DNA from: Paraphotobacterium marinum
Lineage (GTDB): Bacteria > Pseudomonadota > Gammaproteobacteria > Enterobacterales > Vibrionaceae
Length of the DNA stretch: 64,000 bases
Assembly: GCF_002216855.1 (NCBI RefSeq)
Contig: NZ_CP022355.1
Coordinates: forward strand, 248,001 to 312,000
Direction: 5' to 3'
Within the stretch, counting starts at the first letter, position 1. Each line of letters begins with the position of its first letter. Of this stretch, positions 43,603-54,119 are shown piece after piece. Both the position numbers and the translations under genes were made by a program. The notes beneath the pieces are model-generated. The model was not told the DNA's origin, did no database searches, and saw only the letters and a list, made by a program, of their open reading frames with translations.

Positions 43603-46269
43603 TTATTTTATTTCAAGCGAACCATCAACATAAGAAACTTCTATTTCTGTTTTGGGTAGTAACTTACCTGATAATATGTCTTTAGATAGAGGGTTTTCAA
43701 TGTAATTTTGAATAGCTCTCTTTAAAGGTCTAGCCCCAAAAATAGGATCATACCCAGCTTTTGCAACAAATGAAACCGTATTTTCATCGAAAACAATCTG
43801 ATAATCTCTATCTCTTAATCTCTCACCTAATTGATTAAGCTGTATCCTTGCAATCTGTTTGATATTATCTTCACTTAATGGATGGAAAACCACCGACTCA
43901 TCAATACGATTAATAAATTCAGGCCTAAAATAAGCACCAACCACTTCCATAACTTTTGTTTTAACTAACTCATAATCAACTTGTTCCTTATTTTCTTGAA
44001 GATGTTCTTTTAAAGAACCTTTAGAATCAAGTTCTTCATCTACAATACTATCTACAACATCATCGTTATTAAGCCTTTCATTGAAGAACTCTTGTATTTT
44101 ATCAGAACCCAAATTGGAGGTCATAATTAATACAGTATTCTTGAAATCAACAGTCCGTCCTTGACTATCTGTTAAACGCCCATCGTCCAGAACTTGTAAT
44201 AAAATATTAAACACGTCTGGATGAGCTTTTTCAACTTCATCAAGCAAAACAACAGAATAGGGTTTTCTTCTAATTGCTTCAGTCAAATAACCACCTTCAT
44301 CATACCCAACATAACCAGGAGGAGCACCAACTAACCTTGAAACGGAGTGTTTTTCCATATATTCAGACATATCTAGTCTAATCATCGCTTCTTTGGAATC
44401 AAATAAAAAGTTTGCAAGACCTTTGCATAATTCAGTTTTACCCACACCAGTTGGTCCTAGGAATAAAAAGGAACCAATTGGTCTATTTGGATCGCTCAAC
44501 CCTGCTCTATTTCTTCTAATCGAATTGGATACAGCATCAACAGCTTCTTTTTGTCCAATGACACTTCTATGAAGCACAGTCTCCATATTGAGCAATTTTT
44601 CTTTTTCACCCTCTAACATTTTAGATACTGGTATACCTGTTTGTTTGGATAAAATTGCAGCTATTTCATCTTCTGTAACACGATTTTTAAGTAACGTCAT
44701 CTCCTGATTTTCTGCCTGAGAAGCAAGGTTTAATTGTTTTTCTAATTCAGGAATTTTACCATATTGAAGCTCCGACATCTTATTCAAATCCCCAGATCTT
44801 CTTGCTAGTTCAAGTTCATTTTTTGTCTTATCCAACTCAAGCTTTATATTTTGTGTGCCTGAAAGTGAAGCTTTCTCTGCTTTCCAGACTTCATCAAGAT
44901 CTGAATATTCTTTTTCTTTTTTAGAGATTTCTTTATTTAATGAAGTTAATCTCTTTTTACTTGCATCATCACTTTCTTTTTCTAATGCCTGCACTTCTAT
45001 CTTCATTTGAATAAGTTTGCGCTCCAACCTATCCATAGATTCAGGTTTTGAATCAATTTGCATTCTAATACTTGAGGCTGCTTCGTCAATTAAATCAATT
45101 GCTTTGTCTGGCAATTGACGATCAGTTAGGTATCGATTAGATAATCTTGCTGCTGCAACTATAGCTGGATCCGTTATATCAACATGATGATGAATTTCAT
45201 ATCGTTCCTTTAATCCACGTAAAATAGCTATTGTGTCTTCTACAGTAGGTTGCTCTACTAATACCTTTTGAAAACGACGCTCTAAAGCAGCATCTTTTTC
45301 AATATATTTCCTATATTCATCAAGAGTTGTAGCACCCACACAATGAAGTTCACCTCTTGCCAAAGCTGGTTTTAACATATTACCGGCATCCATAGCACCG
45401 TCAGTCTTTCCTGCTCCAACCATAGTATGAATTTCATCAATAAATAAAATAACCTTGCCTTCTTCTTTTGCTAATTCTTTCAATACAGCTTTCAATCTCT
45501 CCTCAAATTCTCCACGAAACTTAGCGCCTGCAATTAAGGCACCTAAATCTAAAGAAAGTACTTTTTTATCAGATAAACCTTCCGGTACCTCTCCATTAAT
45601 TATTCTTTGAGCAAGTCCTTCAACTATAGCTGTTTTACCAACACCCGGTTCACCGATTAGAACAGGATTATTTTTAGTTCTTCTTTGGAGTACTTGAATT
45701 GCTCTTCTTATTTCTTCATCACGCCCAATGACAGGATCAAGTTTACCTTCTTCGGCTCTTTTAGTAAGATCTATTGTATATTTTTCTAAAGCTTGACGAC
45801 TTTCTTCTGAATTTTGCTCTTCCACACTCTCTCCTCCTCTAATTTTATCTATTGCATTCTCAACGTTTACTTTTGTTAAATTATACTTAGTAAGTAAATC
45901 ACTCAATTGATTTGAATTTTCAAAAAGAGCTAATAAAAACATCTCTGATGAAATATATTTGTCATTTCTTTTCTGAGAAAGTTTATCTGATAGATTGAGC
46001 AATGTTAAAAGTTGCTGTGAGATCTGAACATTAACATTTGCACCCGATACCTTGGGTTGATTGTTAAGTATTGAAGACAAATGCTCTTTAAACGAAGGAA
46101 CATCCACTTTTAATAACTGCAAAAGCGGTGAAATTGAACTATTCGATTGATTTATCAACGAATAAAGTAAATGTACGGGCTCCACATATTGATTATCACT
46201 CCCAATCGCCAAAGATTGAGATTCAGAAAGAGCTTCTTGAAATTTTGTAGTAAATTTATCGAGTCTCAT
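43603..46269 (-). CDS. clpB: ClpB disaggregase, with an extra acidic segment in the second ATPase domain
   Basis: Hsp100 chaperone that resolves protein aggregates with DnaK. It has 888 residues against about 857. The N-domain ([17 protein letters not shown]), Walker A of the first ATPase ([16 protein letters not shown]), the long coiled-coil middle domain and Walker A of the second ATPase ([14 protein letters not shown]) are all clear. About 30 extra, mainly acidic residues ([17 protein letters not shown] and on) lie between [12 protein letters not shown] and [12 protein letters not shown]. They account for the added length. No sigma-32 promoter is obvious in the 77 bases after pgeF. Confidence 0.95.
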   Translation of the reverse strand: MRLDKFTTKFQEALSESQSLAIGSDNQYVEPVHLLYSLINQSNSSISPLLQLLKVDVPSFKEHLSSILNNQPKVSGANVNVQISQQLLTLLNLSDKLSQKRNDKYISSEMFLLALFENSNQLSDLLTKYNLTKVNVENAIDKIRGGESVEEQNSEESRQALEKYTIDLTKRAEEGKLDPVIGRDEEIRRAIQVLQRRTKNNPVLIGEPGVGKTAIVEGLAQRIINGEVPEGLSDKKVLSLDLGALIAGAKFRGEFEERLKAVLKELAKEEGKVILFIDEIHTMVGAGKTDGAMDAGNMLKPALARGELHCVGATTLDEYRKYIEKDAALERRFQKVLVEQPTVEDTIAILRGLKERYEIHHHVDITDPAIVAAARLSNRYLTDRQLPDKAIDLIDEAASSIRMQIDSKPESMDRLERKLIQMKIEVQALEKESDDASKKRLTSLNKEISKKEKEYSDLDEVWKAEKASLSGTQNIKLELDKTKNELELARRSGDLNKMSELQYGKIPELEKQLNLASQAENQEMTLLKNRVTEDEIAAILSKQTGIPVSKMLEGEKEKLLNMETVLHRSVIGQKEAVDAVSNSIRRNRAGLSDPNRPIGSFLFLGPTGVGKTELCKGLANFLFDSKEAMIRLDMSEYMEKHSVSRLVGAPPGYVGYDEGGYLTEAIRRKPYSVVLLDEVEKAHPDVFNILLQVLDDGRLTDSQGRTVDFKNTVLIMTSNLGSDKIQEFFNERLNNDDVVDSIVDEELDSKGSLKEHLQENKEQVDYELVKTKVMEVVGAYFRPEFINRIDESVVFHPLSEDNIKQIARIQLNQLGERLRDRDYQIVFDENTVSFVAKAGYDPIFGARPLKRAIQNYIENPLSKDILSGKLLPKTEIEVSYVDGSLEIK

Positions 46270-46346
46270 AATTAACCTATTAATTTTTTGTATATATTTA
46301 TATACATATAGCTTAATTTGAAAAAAACAAGATTAAGATATTTACT

Positions 46347-47099
46347 TTATGAAATTTTTACAATACTACTAAAATGTCTACCACAAACATGATCTCTTCT
46401 ATAAGAAAAAAAAGTTTCCCTATTTTCATAAGTACACATTCTACTTTGTTTAATTTTTTTAACCCCTGCCCTTAGCAAAAGTATTTCTGTCGAATATTGC
46501 ATATCTACAAAGAACTTACCATTATTAAAAGATATAACTCTATCGTTATAGTTTGGAAACTTTTCTTCGAATAATTTAACAACATCATTCTTAACCTCAA
46601 AAAATTTCGAACTTATAGATGGACCAATCCATGCAATAATTTGATTTTTCGGTGAAGAAAAACACTCCAAAGTGTTTGCAATAACACCTGACAGCAAACC
46701 CCTCCATCCCGCATGACAAGCAGCTATCTCATTACCATCAATACTTGAAAGTAAGATTGGCACACAATCTGCTGTCATTACTGCACAAGGAACACCAATT
46801 AACTTTGTGTAAACCGCATCACCAAAATAATCCAACCCTAAATCGCTATGCTTATTCAATACCACAACTTTGTCGCTATGTTGCTGAGTTAGATTAATTG
46901 GTAAAACTAGATTTTTTGGGGATACAAATAATTTTTTTCTATTTCGGATAACATTTTGTCTATCATCACCCACATGAAAACCCACATTCATTGAATCATA
47001 AGGCTTTTGACTATATCCACCATTTCTTGTTGAAAAAAAAGCATCAACTTTTTTTGAATCAAAACAATCAGGTATAATTTTTATTCTATTATTCGCCAA
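46347..47099 (-). CDS. pgeF: Purine nucleoside phosphorylase / laccase-domain protein PgeF (YfiH)
   Basis: Peptidoglycan editing and purine-nucleoside enzyme family, 250 residues. Metal-binding motifs are present: LTQQHSDKV, VMTADCVPILL and ACHAGWRGLLSG. It overlaps the rluD end by 11 bases and precedes clpB, the standard rluD-pgeF-clpB order. Confidence 0.93.
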   Translation of the reverse strand: MANNRIKIIPDCFDSKKVDAFFSTRNGGYSQKPYDSMNVGFHVGDDRQNVIRNRKKLFVSPKNLVLPINLTQQHSDKVVVLNKHSDLGLDYFGDAVYTKLIGVPCAVMTADCVPILLSSIDGNEIAACHAGWRGLLSGVIANTLECFSSPKNQIIAWIGPSISSKFFEVKNDVVKLFEEKFPNYNDRVISFNNGKFFVDMQYSTEILLLRAGVKKIKQSRMCTYENRETFFSYRRDHVCGRHFSSIVKIS

Positions 47100-48051
47100 T
47101 TTTAAAGTCTTCTTCTAGTTCTTTTTTTAGCAACTTCATGTCATTAGGTAGTGGCGCTTTCCAGCTCATTTCTTCATTTGTAATAGGATGATTTAGTCTC
47201 AACATTCTCGCATGTAGAGCTTGTCTTGGAAAAGACTGTAAACAAGCTTTCAATGAACTTGAAATGTTCTTTGCTATTCTACGACGACCTCCATAAGCAG
47301 TATCCCCAATCAAGGGATGTGAAATATAAGACATATGCACTCTAATTTGATGAGTTCTACCAGTTTCTAGTCTTAAGATAATTCTCGAATGCGCACGATA
47401 ATTTGTCGCTACCCTGAAATGAGTAATTGCTTGTTTACCATTTGCATTTACTGACATCAATGTTCTTTTTGAAGGATGTCTTCCAATAGGTTGATTCACT
47501 TGACCGCCTCCAACTAATGTCCCATTAACAAGAGCTTCATACTCTCTTGTAAAAAGTCGTTTTTGAAGCATATTGACCAGTTTTGTTTGTGCTTCAATAG
47601 TCTTAGCTACAACCATTAGACCTGTAGTGTCTTTATCTAGCCTATGTACAATACCAGCTCGAGGAACCAAGGAAAGCTCAGGATATCTGTATAGCAGAGC
47701 ATTCAATACCGTTTTGTCAGGAGTACCTGCACCAGGATGCACAACAAAATTTTGAGGTTTATTGATCACTAAGATATGATCATCTTCCCACACAACATCT
47801 AAATAAATTTCCTGTGGCAACCACCTTTCTTGTTCTTCAATATGTGCATTAATCTCAACTGCTTCGCCGCCTTTTACCTTGCACTTTGGAGAAATAATTG
47901 TAACTCCATTTACTTTAATAAAACCAGATAAAATCCATTCTTTAATTCTATTACGGGAATAATCAGTAAAAATAGAGGACAAAGTGTGATCAAGTCTATT
48001 TCCATAAAAGTCAAAATCTATTGTTGTTTTTAATTCTATTTGCTTTAACAT
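47089..48051 (-). CDS. rluD: 23S rRNA pseudouridine(1911/1915/1917) synthase
   Basis: Modifies helix 69 of 23S rRNA. It has 320 residues. An S4-like RNA-binding N-domain (RIKEWILSGFIKVNG) is followed by the catalytic motif GIVHRLDKDTTGLMVVAKT, whose aspartate is the nucleophile, and by LETGRTHQIRVHM. It is intact, unlike the related truC, and divergent from bamD as in most gammaproteobacteria. Confidence 0.95.
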   Translation of the reverse strand: MLKQIELKTTIDFDFYGNRLDHTLSSIFTDYSRNRIKEWILSGFIKVNGVTIISPKCKVKGGEAVEINAHIEEQERWLPQEIYLDVVWEDDHILVINKPQNFVVHPGAGTPDKTVLNALLYRYPELSLVPRAGIVHRLDKDTTGLMVVAKTIEAQTKLVNMLQKRLFTREYEALVNGTLVGGGQVNQPIGRHPSKRTLMSVNANGKQAITHFRVATNYRAHSRIILRLETGRTHQIRVHMSYISHPLIGDTAYGGRRRIAKNISSSLKACLQSFPRQALHARMLRLNHPITNEEMSWKAPLPNDMKLLKKELEEDFKIGE

Positions 48052-48175
48052 ACTAACAACTTCATTAAATTTTTTTTATTATAACATAAATTAAATTTTA
48101 GTAACCTGAAAAGAGTTACGTGTTATAATAACAATAAGAATTTATTTAATATTAAATTAGGGATTACTGTTAATA

Positions 48176-48913
48176 ATGAACGTATGTAAAAAAATTTTAA
48201 TGCCTTTCTTATTCGCAATTATGCTTTCTAGCTGCACATCAACTGATAAAATAAGTCCAGATGCTCCACAATCTAAGCTGTTCAATGATGGTGTCAGCGA
48301 AATGAATAATGGAAACTATGCAAGCGCAATTAAAAATTTTGAATACATAGATTTAAATTATCCCTTCGGGATTTATTATGACCAAGTACAACTAAATTTA
48401 ATCTTTTCATATTATCAGAACAGCCAATACAATTTAGCTGATGCACAAATCTTAAAGTATGAGCAACTTTCTCCAGAAAGCCCTCATTCAGACTGGGTTT
48501 TGTACATGCAGGGGCTTAACTATCAAGCTTTAAATACAAATTACGTTCAATACTTATTTAACGTGGATAATTCGGATAGAACCGATCAATATAAAATGAA
48601 AGCTTTTTTTGCCTACAAAAAACTTCTAACTCTCTACCCTAATAGCTTATATGCTAGAGACGCACAGCTCAGGATGATATTTATTAAAAATCAACTTGCC
48701 CAACATGAATACTCTATAGCAAATTATTACAATCAGAAAGGTGCTTGGATTTCTTCAATCAATCGAGCAAAGAAAATTCAAATTTTGTACTCTGATACAA
48801 AGTCTGCTAAAGAAGCAATAAATTTTCAAATTCAAGGTTATGATAAACTTAATTTAAATTCACAAAAAAAAGAATATCAAAAGCTTAAACAACTAAATGA
48901 AATAAAATCCTAA
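48176..48913 (+). CDS. bamD: Outer membrane assembly lipoprotein BamD
   Basis: Essential lipoprotein of the BAM complex. It has 245 residues. A lipoprotein signal ends in the lipobox MLSSC, with the acylated cysteine at residue 20. Five TPR-like repeats follow, starting ELFNDGV-like SKLFNDGVSEMNNGNYASA. It is divergent from rluD. The partner BamA is encoded at 7.1-9.5 kb. Confidence 0.94.
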   Translation: MNVCKKILMPFLFAIMLSSCTSTDKISPDAPQSKLFNDGVSEMNNGNYASAIKNFEYIDLNYPFGIYYDQVQLNLIFSYYQNSQYNLADAQILKYEQLSPESPHSDWVLYMQGLNYQALNTNYVQYLFNVDNSDRTDQYKMKAFFAYKKLLTLYPNSLYARDAQLRMIFIKNQLAQHEYSIANYYNQKGAWISSINRAKKIQILYSDTKSAKEAINFQIQGYDKLNLNSQKKEYQKLKQLNEIKS

Positions 48914-48997
48914 CATAAGTAATCATGATGAATATTTATCCAAATAACCTGTATGGTTCATAATTGTGACAAATATCATTTTATTTTTTTACTAATC

Positions 48998-49022
48998 AAG
49001 TAATCTGGTAAACAGATTACTT
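48998..49022 (+). promoter_or_regulatory. Perfect hairpin in the raiA leader
   Basis: Ten-base-pair perfect stem AAGTAATCTG/CAGATTACTT with a GTAAA loop, about 20 bases before the raiA start. No T tract follows it, so it is more likely a leader or mRNA-stability element than a terminator. Confidence 0.45.
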
Positions 49023-49044
49023 CGTTGATTATAAGGAAAAGAAT

Positions 49045-49413
49045 ATGACAACTGAAATTACTGGTAAAAACTTTGAAAAAATATCTCCTGCAGTAAGAGA
49101 AAAAATTGACGAAAAATTTTCAAAATTAGAAAAGTTTAACGTCCCATTTATAAAAAACCACATTTTAATAGAAAAAGATTCTCATGGCGTTCACACTGTT
49201 GAAGTAACTTCATCGATTCCCGGTTCAACATTACAGGCCTCATCTTCGAAAGATAATCTTTATGCTTCTATTAATGACGCTTTTCATAAACTTGAGAGAC
49301 AGCTAAACAAACATCAACATAAGTCAGAATCAAGACGTGTTTCCAATGGCGAGAAGGCAAAACAAATGGAAATAAATATAGAAAACAGAATCATTGAAGA
49401 AAGTGACTTGTAA
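49045..49413 (+). CDS. raiA: Ribosome-associated inhibitor RaiA / short HPF family
   Basis: Binds the 30S subunit under stress and blocks translation. It has 122 residues. ITGKNFEKISPAVREKIDEK and DNLYASINDAFHKLERQL are typical, and the tail is charged (HKSESRRVSNGEKAK). An AAGGAAAAG site precedes the ATG. It sits between bamD and pheA as in Escherichia coli. Confidence 0.92.
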   Translation: MTTEITGKNFEKISPAVREKIDEKFSKLEKFNVPFIKNHILIEKDSHGVHTVEVTSSIPGSTLQASSSKDNLYASINDAFHKLERQLNKHQHKSESRRVSNGEKAKQMEINIENRIIEESDL

Positions 49414-49420
49414 TATCTAT

Positions 49421-49459
49421 AAATTTAGGTACTATTAATCCAAAATAGTGCCTAAATTT
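49421..49459 (+). terminator. Long inverted repeat between raiA and pheA
   Basis: AAATTTAGGTACTATT pairs with AATAGTGCCTAAATTT, a 16-base-pair stem with one G-U pair and a short loop. It ends five bases before the pheA ATG. It may end raiA transcription or cover the pheA ribosome site; there is no T tract, so regulation of pheA translation is possible. Confidence 0.5.
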
Positions 49460-49463
49460 AATT

Positions 49464-50627
49464 ATGATAAATACTAAACTTAAACTACTTAGAGATAAAA
49501 TTAATTCTGTTGATTTAAAACTATTAGAACTGCTTTCTAGTCGAAGAAGTTTAAGTCAAAAAGTAGCCCAGCTTAAGATAAAATCTAATTTAGATATCAG
49601 GGACATTAAACAAGAGCATGCATTACTAAATAATCTAATTTCTAAAGGAAAAAATTTAAGTTTAGATTCGCACTACATCTCTAAGATATATAACTCTATA
49701 ATTGAAGATTCAGTTCTAATACAACAATCCATGTTCCAAAATAAATATAGTTCAGAAAAGGTATCAGTTGTAAAAGTTGCTTATCTTGGTAAACAAGGTT
49801 CTTATTCTAGTGTTGCAGCACATTCTTATTTTAATAAAAAAAGCTTACGAACAGTTGATTTAAACTGCGATAACTTTAATGCTATTTTTCAAAATGTAGA
49901 AACTGGATGTGCCGATTATGGTATCGTACCAATTGAAAACTCTACTTCAGGCTCTATTAATCAAGTTTATGATCTCTTCAAAAACTCGCATTTAAATATT
50001 ATTGGTGAAATATACATTGATATACCTCATACAATAATTACAAAACAAAAAATTTGTTTGAGTGAAATCAAGGAAATATATACACATCCACAGCCATATG
50101 AGCAATGTAGTAATTTTCTATCGCAGCTTAATGTAAAGTTTAAATTTTGTAATAGTTCAGCTGATGCTATTATCGAAGTAAAAAATAGCAAAAACCCTAA
50201 TATTGCTGCAATTGGAAATACGCAATGTTGCGATCTCTATGACCTTTATCCTTTATTGCAGAATATCGCCAATCAAAAAAATAATATTACTCGCTTTCTT
50301 TTACTTTCAAGGAACAAAGAACCAGTAAGCCAACATATCCCAGCAAAAACATCCTTAATTTTGTCAACAAACAAAGAATGTGGTTCTTTAGCTGAATGTT
50401 TAAATATCTTTAAACAACTAGATATAAATATGACAAAAATAGAATCTAGACCAATCATAGGGAACCCATGGGAATACCTATTTTATATTGATGTAGAAGA
50501 AAATAGTGAGAGCTATAAATTCATAGAAGCAATCCAAAAGCTCAGAAAGATCACTAATTTTCATCAGATTTTGGGCTGTTATCCTAAAAGTGTTTACGAA
50601 AGCTCAAACACTTTTAAAATTAAGTAA
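49464..50627 (+). CDS. pheA: Bifunctional chorismate mutase / prephenate dehydratase (P-protein)
   Basis: Makes phenylpyruvate from chorismate. It has 387 residues, the family length. The N-terminal chorismate mutase helix (LRDKINSVDLKLLELLSSRR) is followed by the dehydratase domain (VAYLGKQGSYSSVAA, YGIVPIENSTSGSINQVYD) and an ACT domain with the ESRPI phenylalanine-binding motif near residue 330. It converges on tyrA. It is intact while tyrA is broken. Confidence 0.95.
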   Translation: MINTKLKLLRDKINSVDLKLLELLSSRRSLSQKVAQLKIKSNLDIRDIKQEHALLNNLISKGKNLSLDSHYISKIYNSIIEDSVLIQQSMFQNKYSSEKVSVVKVAYLGKQGSYSSVAAHSYFNKKSLRTVDLNCDNFNAIFQNVETGCADYGIVPIENSTSGSINQVYDLFKNSHLNIIGEIYIDIPHTIITKQKICLSEIKEIYTHPQPYEQCSNFLSQLNVKFKFCNSSADAIIEVKNSKNPNIAAIGNTQCCDLYDLYPLLQNIANQKNNITRFLLLSRNKEPVSQHIPAKTSLILSTNKECGSLAECLNIFKQLDINMTKIESRPIIGNPWEYLFYIDVEENSESYKFIEAIQKLRKITNFHQILGCYPKSVYESSNTFKIK

Positions 50628-50634
50628 ATAAAAT

Positions 50635-51748
50635 TTACTTTTGATTTCCTTGAATCAATAATCTTTTACTTTCTTTCATAAATTTTCTAGAAAAATCACC
50701 AAACCATTCAGACGTCTCTTTAAATTCGGCTTTAAAGTGTTCTCCTTTTTCTTTTTTAGATGTGAAAAATTTAATGAAAAATATTTCAGAAATTCATCAA
50801 TAATATCTAAACTTTGTTCTGATGAAAAAACAATATCTTTATATAATGATGGATCCTGAGCAAATAAGCGACCAACCATAGTCAATTCCAAATTATAGAT
50901 AGGAGAACTCAAATCTATTAATTTTTTTAAATTTACATCTTGATCTCTAAGAAAGTTACCATAAATAAATGACGTGAAATGCCTTAAAACCTGTATGTAT
51001 TTCATATAATGGTCATGTTCATCCGCAGATATATCTACTATATTTGCTCCCCATATTATCAACTGATCAAGAAACCAGCGATAACTTTCTTTTTGACGGC
51101 CATTACAACATATTATTAATTGTTTAGCTAAATTTTTTATATCTGGCCCAAACATTGGGTGTAATCCTACTACAGGACCAGAGTGCTGAGCTAACATGGC
51201 AGCTAAAGGCTCTTTTTTTAAGGAAGTAAAGTCAGCTAAAATACAATCTTTAGGCAAAACAGGAATTTTGTTAATCACACTTTTTGTTAATGAAATAGGT
51301 ACTGATACAATTACAAGTGCAGCATTCTTAAAGTAATCACTTGATGATGCCCAATCTTGTTTATCAACAGAAACAACTCGATATTTTGATGATTTAAATA
51401 ATTTTAAAAATAAGCCCCCTAATTTGCCATTACCACCTACAATGACAATATATTTATTATTATCATTTAAACAATTAAATGAATGATTATTCTCTTTTGA
51501 ATAAGAGTCCTGCATAATTCTCTTTATGATATCTTCAATTAAATCAGGGGAAATTTTTTTTGAAGAGCCATTTGTTTAAGACTTTTAAACATTTTTTTTT
51601 CTCTATCAGGTGAATAAATAGGAAGTCCCAATGTTTGTTTTATTTGGCCAATCTTCTCAACAGCCTTATATCTTTTAGATAATATATCTAATAGCTCAGA
51701 GTCACAATTATCAATCTCTTTTCTTAATGTATCAAGTTCACTACTCAT
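50635..51748 (-). pseudogene. tyrA: Bifunctional chorismate mutase / prephenate dehydrogenase (T-protein), broken by two one-base losses
   Basis: Makes 4-hydroxyphenylpyruvate, the tyrosine precursor. The first frame from 51748 holds the chorismate mutase helix (LRKEIDNCDSELLDILSKRY) and stops after 69 codons. The second holds the dehydrogenase (VIVGGNGKLGGLFLK, GLHPMFGP, YNLELTMVGRLFAQDPSLY). The third holds the end, ETSEWFGDFSRKFMKESKRL, to a TAA at 50635. One added base in the plus T8 at 51554-51561 and one in the plus A5 near 50765-50769 restore about 371 residues, the family length. It follows aroF by 19 bases, as in the aroF-tyrA operon. Loss would make tyrosine an outside requirement. 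Confidence 0.9.
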
Positions 51749-51767
51749 AATAGTATTTCAACCATAT

Positions 51768-52811
51768 TTATATTTCAGCAATTTTATATAATTGCTCTTC
51801 AGTTGTTTGCCAGTTTATACAGCCATCTGTTAACGACACGCCATATAATAGTTTATCTTTTGTTGTTATGGTTTGATTTCCTTCATTTAAATTACTTTCT
51901 ATCATTAATCCAGTAATTGTGTTATTTCCTCTTTTTATTTGTTCAATAACATCATCAATAACCTTAGGTTGATTTTTATAATTTTTATATGAATTGGCAT
52001 GACTGCAGTCTATCATAATAGAAGGATTTAATTTGTTTTTTAACATAAACTGCTCACACTCATTAACAAACTTTTCTTCATAGTTGGGGGTCACTCCACC
52101 TCTTAAAATTATATGTCCATCCTTATTACCAGATGTGGATAGTATCGCAACTTTACCTTGACTGTTAATTCCAAAAAATCTGTGCGGTGATGCTGCCGAT
52201 TTCATCGCATTAATTGCAACATCAAGGCTGCCATCAGTACCATTTTTAAAACCAACAGGCATAGATAAACCGCTGGCCATTTCACGATGAGTCTGGGATT
52301 CTGTTGTCCTGGCACCGATAGCAGACCAAGAAATCAAATCATCAATGTACTGTGGTGTAATAGGATCTAGAGCTTCTGTTGCAATAGGCAAACCTATATT
52401 AGTAATATCAATCAATAATTTTCTTGCTATTTTAAGCCCCTTTTCCATGTCAAATGAGTCATCTAAATCAGGGTCATTTATTAAACCTTTCCAGCCAACA
52501 GTGGTCCTAGGTTTTTCAAAATATACACGCATTACAATAAAAATCTTGTCTTTTAATTTATCAGATAAATGCTTTAGCTTTTTTGCATAATCAAGAGCTG
52601 CTGATACGTCATGAATAGAACAAGGGCCACAAACTACCAAAAGTCTATTATCAATTTTATGAATGATATTGGAAATAGTTTTTCTTGAAGTATGTACAAA
52701 GTCATTATTTTGGATTGGATATATTTCTTTTAATTCATCTGGTGAAATTAATATACTTGCATTTTTAATGTGTATATCACTTAAAGAACTATTCACTATA
52801 AATTTCTCCAT
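51768..52811 (-). CDS. aroF: 3-deoxy-7-phosphoheptulonate synthase (type I)
   Basis: First step of the shikimate pathway. I choose the ATG at 52811 (MEKFIVNSSLSDIHIK) over an upstream TTG; this gives 347 residues, matching the family. RLLVVCGPCSIHD, FEKPRTTVGWKGLINDP, GARTTESQTHREMASGL and IMIDCSHANS are family motifs. The operon with tyrA suggests the tyrosine-type isozyme; the isozyme call rests on position. Confidence 0.9.
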   Translation of the reverse strand: MEKFIVNSSLSDIHIKNASILISPDELKEIYPIQNNDFVHTSRKTISNIIHKIDNRLLVVCGPCSIHDVSAALDYAKKLKHLSDKLKDKIFIVMRVYFEKPRTTVGWKGLINDPDLDDSFDMEKGLKIARKLLIDITNIGLPIATEALDPITPQYIDDLISWSAIGARTTESQTHREMASGLSMPVGFKNGTDGSLDVAINAMKSAASPHRFFGINSQGKVAILSTSGNKDGHIILRGGVTPNYEEKFVNECEQFMLKNKLNPSIMIDCSHANSYKNYKNQPKVIDDVIEQIKRGNNTITGLMIESNLNEGNQTITTKDKLLYGVSLTDGCINWQTTEEQLYKIAEI

Positions 52812-52926
52812 GTTTATAATAAAATTTTTTAATAAGTGAAATATTATAGTTTTAATAATCAACTATCAAATAATCGATAAAATTAAAGTGTAAACTTTAC
52901 TTTACAAAAATTAACAAGTCCCTCCC

Positions 52927-52952
52927 AAAAAAAAGAGCTTTAAAAGCTCTTT
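52927..52952 (-). terminator. Terminator after rplS
   Basis: AAAGAGCTTT pairs with AAAGCTCTTT, followed by T8 on the minus strand, just past the rplS stop. Confidence 0.85.
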
Positions 52953-52961
52953 CTTAGTATT

Positions 52962-53312
52962 TTATTTAGCAAGTTTTTCTTTAATTCTTGCCGCTTTACC
53001 AGAACGTTCTCTCAAATAATATAACTTTGAACGTCTAACCAAACCTTTTCTTTTGACCTCAATACTATCGACAATCGGTGAATGTGTTTGAAAAGTTCTT
53101 TCTACACCCTCTCCATTAGAAATCTTTCTAACAGTAAAAGCGGAATGCAGGCCTCTATTCCTTACAGCTATTACAACACCTTCAAAAGCCTGTAATCTCT
53201 CTCTCGTACCTTCTTTTACTTTAACTTTAACGGATACTGTATCACCCGGAGCAAAATTAGGTAAACTTTGTTTTAATTGTGCATTTTCTATATCTTTAAT
53301 AATGTTACTCAT
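52962..53312 (-). CDS. rplS: 50S ribosomal protein L19
   Basis: Large-subunit protein at the subunit interface, 116 residues. [19 protein letters not shown] and [20 protein letters not shown] are typical. Last gene of the rpsP-rimM-trmD-rplS operon, ended by a clear terminator. Confidence 0.97.
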   Translation of the reverse strand: MSNIIKDIENAQLKQSLPNFAPGDTVSVKVKVKEGTRERLQAFEGVVIAVRNRGLHSAFTVRKISNGEGVERTFQTHSPIVDSIEVKRKGLVRRSKLYYLRERSGKAARIKEKLAK

Positions 53313-53340
53313 AATTATTTCCTAGATTAAACTGAATATA

Positions 53341-54108
53341 TTATTCATTCATTAAATTCTTTCGTTCTTCAATAAATTCTGAAAGAAGTTTTTCTTGTTT
53401 ATCAGTCAGAGCTAGATTTTCCAGCAACTCTGGTCTTCGAAGCCAAGTTCTTCCCAATGACTGTTTTTGCCTCCAATCTAAAATCTTTTCGTGATTACCA
53501 TTTAATAGTATATCTGGTACCGCTTTTCCATTATAAACTCTAGGTTTTGTATAATGAGGATAATCTAAAAGACCATTCTCAAATGAATCCTCTTCCACAG
53601 AGCATTTATCTCCTAATGCCCCAGGAATAAACCTTGTTACACTATCAATAATAACCATAGAAGCTAATTCACCACCTGTTAAAACATAGTCGCCTATTGA
53701 CCACTCTTCATCAACAAATGTTTCAATAAATCGCTCATCAATACCTTCATATCTTCCACAAATTAAAATAATCTTATTATTATTTACAACTTTCTTAGAT
53801 AAGACATTATTAAATTTCTTACCTTGTGGTGAAACATATACAACTAATGAATCATCTCCCAATTTTTTTTTTAAAAATTTTAAAGATTTTTCAAGTGGAG
53901 GAGCCATCATAAGCATACCAGGCCCGCCTCCAAATACTTTTTCATCAATAGTTTTTCTATTATCTTCAGCAAAATCTCTTGGATTTGAAAAGGTAATAGA
54001 AACTAAGTTATTGTTTATAGCTTTAGCGACTATTCCTGATTTCAGTATAGACTCAAACATTTCCGGGAAAATTGTTATAACACCTATATTCAATGGCTCA
54101 TTCGTCAT
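53341..54108 (-). CDS. trmD: tRNA (guanine-N1)-methyltransferase TrmD
   Basis: Adds m1G37 to tRNAs, guarding the reading frame. It has 255 residues. The trefoil-knot SAM region has ICGRYEGIDERFIE and WSIGDYVLTGGELASM, and FGGGPGMLMMAPPLEKSL lies earlier. It is intact; this modification normally prevents +1 slippage in translation, which is relevant given the frameshifts seen here. Confidence 0.97.
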   Translation of the reverse strand: MTNEPLNIGVITIFPEMFESILKSGIVAKAINNNLVSITFSNPRDFAEDNRKTIDEKVFGGGPGMLMMAPPLEKSLKFLKKKLGDDSLVVYVSPQGKKFNNVLSKKVVNNNKIILICGRYEGIDERFIETFVDEEWSIGDYVLTGGELASMVIIDSVTRFIPGALGDKCSVEEDSFENGLLDYPHYTKPRVYNGKAVPDILLNGNHEKILDWRQKQSLGRTWLRRPELLENLALTDKQEKLLSEFIEERKNLMNE

Positions 54109-54119
54109 AACTCTTAGCC

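Noticed and set aside
52812-52862. A longer N-terminus for aroF starting at TTG
   Set aside because: The added 17 residues do not resemble the family and the ATG at 52811 gives the usual length.
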